Part shown: piece by piece, positions 7,514-9,672 of the stretch
Layout: each line of letters opens with the position of its first letter
Position numbering within the stretch: the stretch's first letter is position 1
Assembly: GCA_035499215.1 (NCBI GenBank)
Contig: DATJZH010000143.1
Span: 1 to 9,672 of the forward strand
Length of the DNA: 9,672 nt
DNA from: DATJZH01 sp035499215
GTDB lineage: Bacteria; Actinomycetota; Actinomycetes; Streptosporangiales; Streptosporangiaceae
Reading direction: 5' to 3'
Made by a program: the position numbers and the translations under genes
The notes under the pieces: model-generated
What the model was told of the DNA's origin: nothing
Databases searched by the model: none
The model's input: only the letters and a program-made list of their open reading frames with translations

Positions 7514-7822
7514 ACCCACACGGCCAACAGGCCACGTTCCAGGGGTAGAGGCCATCAACGCGATTCCCGCCGCGCGGTTATGGCGAGCCTCATCGCCACG
7601 GAGTCATTGTTCCCTACAGGACGGCTGGCTGCAAATCGGCCGCGAAGGGTAATCCGCCCTGTTCGCGAGGATATCTCCCTAGTCCGGCGGCAGGCCATCC
7701 GGCTACCCTGGCGACACGTCAGATGATGCCCTGACGGGGAGACCGCGGGCCTCCTGAACCGTCGCTGCTGCGGCTGATGGCTTCTCCCCTGATCTCTCGC
7801 GGAGGCCGATCGGAGCGCGGTG
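7514..7822. promoter_or_regulatory. Divergent intergenic region between the hyfC-like and DUF190-like genes
   Basis: About 310 bases carry no credible gene. The minus-strand frame 7555-7839 is Arg/Ser-rich and has no SD. An inverted repeat CGTCAG (7717-7722) and CTGACG (7731-7736) with an 8-base centre lies roughly 90 bases before the DUF190 start and could be an operator. The region must once have held the promoters of both divergent genes, but I do not see a convincing -35/-10 pair. Confidence 0.4.
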
Positions 7823-8262
7823 GTGAATGCGGACTGCATCAGGATGACCCGCTACTTCGGGGAGCGCAGGCGGGCCGGTGGCCGGCCTGCCGATGCGCTC
7901 ATCGGCCTGTAGCCGGGCAGGGGATCGCGGCGACCATCCTGCTGCGCGGCACCTCGGTAAACTTGGCCCAGAACCTGCCGCTGACTGCGATAGCTGTCGA
8001 TACTCGGCCGGTCATCGAAACAGTGCTGGACCGTGTGCTCGAGCTCGCCAGCCCCGGCCTGGTCACGCTGGAACAGGCGGTGCTCCTCAGCGACGAGATC
8101 GACCCTGTCGGCATCGCCAGCCACGTCGGCGAAGCCACGAAGCTGTGCTTCTTCCTCGATCCAGGAAGCAGGACCCATCGGCCATCCGGCGAAACCCCGC
8201 CCGTTGCGAGGCGGGGCACAGCGGGGTCCACCGCCGCGTGGCACATACTGCCGCCAGGGTAG
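7823..8262 (+). pseudogene. DUF190-family protein gene, frameshifted and truncated
   Basis: The start is GTG 7823 with GGAG at 7812-7815. The first frame reads NADCIRMTRYFGERRRAGG and on to ADALIGL, then hits TAG at 7910-7912. That matches the DUF190 opening (KLTxYFGER, then ADALLDLY). Adding one base after TA at 7910-7911 gives Y-A-G-Q-G and leads straight into the next frame. That frame carries GIAATILLRGT, AQNLPLTAIAVDTRPVIE and SPGLVTLEQAVLLS, all DUF190-like. About 13-15 residues normally found between the LLRG motif and this last part appear to be missing. The frame then enters what looks like the start of a second DUF190 module (GEATKLCFFLDPG, about 8125-8165). It soon becomes unlike the family and stops at 8262. 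DUF190 function is poorly defined; in many bacteria it sits beside fluoride-exporter (crcB) genes, but none is here. The family call rests on remembered motifs. Confidence 0.72.
8191..8217 (-). terminator. Hairpin terminator for the minus-strand sixA operon
   Basis: On the minus strand CCCCGCC (8216-8210) and GGCGGGG (8201-8195) form a 7-bp all-GC stem with an 8-base loop. TTTC follows directly (8194-8191). The short T run is on the minus-strand side only, so the element fits transcripts arriving from the sixA gene about 190 bases upstream. It also lies within the degraded 3' part of the DUF190-like frame on the other strand. Confidence 0.5.
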
Positions 8263-8403
8263 ATTCGCACGATCCACCCGCCGAGCGACGGCTCGAACAG
8301 CGCGGCCGCCGCCACGCCGCCGGACCCCAGGTCATCAGCCGCCCGCATCGCGGCAATGCGCGGGTCCCTGCCGACTCCGAAGAACCGGATTCTGCCGGCG
8401 TCG
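8218..8403 (-). pseudogene. Possible remnant coding frame downstream of sixA, no start codon
   Basis: The minus-strand frame that reads IRFFGVGRDPRIAAM near 8380-8340 and ALFEPSLGGWIVRIYPGG near 8310-8255 has high third-position GC and alternating hydrophobic and polar runs like a real protein. The two other minus frames are Arg/Ser/Trp-rich. It has no ATG or GTG between the upstream in-frame stop and ATG 8348, and it runs into the hairpin without a stop. GTG 8407 overlaps the sixA stop (GTGA) but starts a different frame. A gene once coupled to sixA and since frameshifted would explain this. I recognise no family, so chance coding potential in GC-rich DNA is a real alternative. Confidence 0.27.
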
Positions 8404-8973
8404 TCACTGCCGTGCCTGCAGTTCGCGTGGGGTCACGAAACGCACCAGCCTCGTCCGCTCCGGTCCGAGCCGCGCCCAGTCCCCAGCGCTCTCAAAGACA
8501 GCCACGGCAGCGGTAGGGAACTTGACCCGCATGCGGACGAGCATCTCAGCCGAAGCCCCGCCGTTCCCAGCGCCTGCGCCGGGCTTGGAGGCGGCTTCTG
8601 CCAGTGTGCAAGCGAGTTCAGGGAGCGCGGGGTCATGGCCCACGATCAGCAGGATTCCCGCGGCTGCGGGCGCACGGCGGATGAGGTCTAGCAGCTGCGG
8701 CGCGGAGGCCTCGTACGCGCGGTCATCGAAGACAACCGCGGGAGCGGACCCGAGAATGCGCTGCGCGATCTGCCACGTCTGACGCGCCCGGCGGGCGGTG
8801 GAACACACCACCTGGTCAGGGATGTGACCGTCACTCAGCCAGCGCCCGATCGCAGCAGCATCCCGTCGGCCGCGAGCAGCCAGCGGGCGCTCGTGGTCGG
8901 GGACGTCCGGCCAGGCCGACTTGGCGTGCCGCAGCAGCATCAGCGTCCTGCCAGCACCCGATGTCATCATCAC
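8404..8973 (-). CDS. sixA: SixA-type phosphohistidine phosphatase (histidine phosphatase superfamily)
   Basis: A cytoplasmic phosphatase of about 189 residues in the RHG/phosphoglycerate-mutase-like superfamily; SixA members remove phosphate from phosphohistidine. The catalytic motif LLRHAKSAW holds the nucleophile at about H16. It is followed by DHERPLAARGRRDA, CSTARRARQTW (second phosphate-binding arginine, about 58-67), the YEAS acid region (about 87-90), and the second histidine in IVGHDPALPEL (H113). These are the expected residues, so the enzyme looks active. Three adjacent starts are possible: GTG 8973, ATG 8970 and ATG 8967. GAGGTG at 8981-8986 is 7 bases before the GTG and 10 before the first ATG, so 8973 or 8970 is most likely. 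The SD overlaps the stop of the upstream gene, so the two are co-translated. The target protein is unknown. Confidence 0.93.
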   Translation of the reverse strand: MMMTSGAGRTLMLLRHAKSAWPDVPDHERPLAARGRRDAAAIGRWLSDGHIPDQVVCSTARRARQTWQIAQRILGSAPAVVFDDRAYEASAPQLLDLIRRAPAAAGILLIVGHDPALPELACTLAEAASKPGAGAGNGGASAEMLVRMRVKFPTAAVAVFESAGDWARLGPERTRLVRFVTPRELQARQ

Positions 8974-8979
8974 CGACAG

Positions 8980-9444
8980 TCACCTCGTGTCATCACCGGC
9001 GGTCTGGTCAAGCGCGCGGCGCGCGACTGCTCGCACGTTGAACGGAGCGGACTGGCTCAGCTCATCCAGCCAGGGGCGCAGTGCGCCGGCTCCCTCGATC
9101 GCGATGAGGCTGCGCAGGGCAGCCGCCCGCAGATAGATATCACGACCGGACTCCACCGTCTCGCGAAGTCGCCAGACGCTGTCGTGCGCGCGCAGCTTGC
9201 CGAGCGTGTCCGCCGCCACTACTGCCCGGTCCCCGTCCGGGTGCCGCAGCGCCCATATCAGGCGGTCGGTCCAGGACAGTCCGGTAGGCGGTTCAACCAG
9301 CCGACCGCAAGCGTCACACCGCCCGGCCGGGCGATCGTTGACGGCATAGCAATGAAAACACCAGAACTTAAGAGGGCTGGCCGCCGTCACGTCCTCGGAA
9401 ACGATCGCACTGTCGCCGGCAGTAACCTTCTTCACGCCACGCAC
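8980..9444 (-). CDS. Zinc-ribbon plus HEAT-like repeat protein of unknown function
   Basis: About 154 residues. Residues 28-46 hold two CxxC pairs (C29-C32 and C43-C46, with 10 residues between), a compact zinc ribbon. From about 56 onward the sequence is helical: DRLIWALRHPDGDRAVVAADTLGKL, then DIYLRAAALRSLIAIEGAGAL, then PFNVRAVARRALDQ. The spacing and the hydrophobic/Arg pattern are like short HEAT or PBS-lyase-type repeats. Such proteins usually bind partner proteins; no catalytic motif is seen. The gene is first in an operon with sixA: its TGA lies 6 bases before the GTG of the next gene and the SD there overlaps the stop. The start is uncertain: GTG 9444 gives the longest form, but AAGGGA just upstream is better placed for GTG 9435. 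I recognise no named family. Confidence 0.72.
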   Translation of the reverse strand: MRGVKKVTAGDSAIVSEDVTAASPLKFWCFHCYAVNDRPAGRCDACGRLVEPPTGLSWTDRLIWALRHPDGDRAVVAADTLGKLRAHDSVWRLRETVESGRDIYLRAAALRSLIAIEGAGALRPWLDELSQSAPFNVRAVARRALDQTAGDDTR

Positions 9445-9509
9445 TTCCCTTGCTATTCAGCAGGGACCGTTGGCATAGGCGGTTAGTGGCGAGCCCCTCC
9501 GCCACCGCT

Positions 9510-9515
9510 ATTCTA
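9510..9515 (-). promoter_or_regulatory. Candidate -10 for the zinc-ribbon/sixA operon
   Basis: Minus-strand TAGAAT (5 of 6 to TATAAT) lies about 65 bases ahead of the operon's first start codon. No good -35 hexamer is found at 16-18 bases upstream, so the call rests on this hexamer and its position alone. Confidence 0.25.
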
Positions 9516-9549
9516 CCGGGCCACCTGTGCCTATCTGCGCGGATTGACC

Positions 9550-9672
9550 GTGGGTGCCGACCAGAAGGCCGGGCGTGCCTCACTGCCACCGGAGATCACC
9601 GAGGAGGACAAGCGGGCCATCCTGCGCCTTCCTCAACCGCGGCAATGGGCGACCGGCGTGTTGTCCGGCAGC
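9550..9672 (+). CDS. Unidentified partial reading frame, cut by the right edge
   Basis: From GTG 9550 the plus-strand frame stays open for 41 codons to the window end. It has high third-position GC and a protein-like makeup, including LPPEITEEDKRAILRLP and PRQWATGVL. It diverges from the zinc-ribbon/sixA operon, with about 105 bases between the starts, which is a normal divergent-promoter layout. There is no clear SD, and an in-frame TTG at 9544 could be used instead; the frame is open back to a TAG at 9484-9486. No family is recognisable from so short a piece, so both the identity and the exact start are open. Confidence 0.4.
   Translation, partial: MGADQKAGRASLPPEITEEDKRAILRLPQPRQWATGVLSGS

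Noticed and set aside
7555..7839. Minus-strand frame of 94 codons ahead of the hyfC minigene
   Set aside because: Arg/Ser-rich, no SD, and it crosses the start region of the DUF190-like gene on the other strand; composition looks non-coding.
9118..9444. Transposase or phage origin for the zinc-ribbon protein
   Set aside because: Only the CxxC pairs are shared; there is no catalytic acid triad, recombinase fold or terminal repeat, and the rest is HEAT-like.

Overview
The window is about 9.7 kb of very GC-rich DNA. It shows strong third-position GC bias, GTG as well as ATG starts, GC-only hairpins, and protein families typical of filamentous actinomycetes: a DrrA/DrrB-type exporter, an AfsR/SARP-type regulator with a STAND ATPase, and an actinobacterial SixA. 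I would place it in an antibiotic-producer-type actinomycete (Streptosporangiales-like or a relative). The genus cannot be resolved from the sequence alone.

Left half, export and regulation. A DHA2 (EmrB/QacA-like) drug:proton antiporter runs off the left edge on the minus strand (1-595), with a recognisable Shine-Dalgarno (SD), a promoter candidate and an operator-like dyad over the -10. After a 427-base stretch without a convincing gene comes a plus-strand ABC exporter pair. The ATPase (1023-1994) and permease (1991-2863) overlap by ATGA and form a DrrAB-type pump. Facing it is a large minus-strand regulator of 1112 residues (2916-6254): DNA-binding winged helix, BTAD, NB-ARC/STAND ATPase and a TPR-rich tail. 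A perfect 9-bp GC hairpin lies between the two convergent stops.

Middle, decaying genes. At 6447-7453 (minus) is a gene for a HyfC/HycD-type membrane subunit (NuoH-like, hydrogenase-4 or formate hydrogenlyase type). It is split by a one-base loss and none of its usual partner subunits is present. It is preceded by a 16-codon minigene with the only good SD, overlapping its GTG start. Divergent from it, at 7823-8262 (plus), is a DUF190-family gene, also broken by a one-base loss and truncated in its second module.

Right part. A two-gene minus-strand operon encodes a zinc-ribbon/HEAT-like protein of unknown function (8980-9444) and a SixA-type phosphohistidine phosphatase (8404-8973). The upstream stop carries the SD of the next gene. 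A hairpin plus TTT near 8191-8217 looks like the operon's terminator, and an apparently coding but start-less reading frame lies between sixA and that hairpin. A partial unidentified plus-strand reading frame begins near 9550 and leaves the right edge.

The MFS pump, the ABC pump and the SARP/STAND regulator are plausibly one resistance/regulation neighbourhood, but no biosynthetic gene is visible to prove it. I see no CRISPR array, tRNA, rRNA, insertion sequence or prophage. I see no clearly new system; the most unusual parts are the paired one-base lesions and the coupled minigene.
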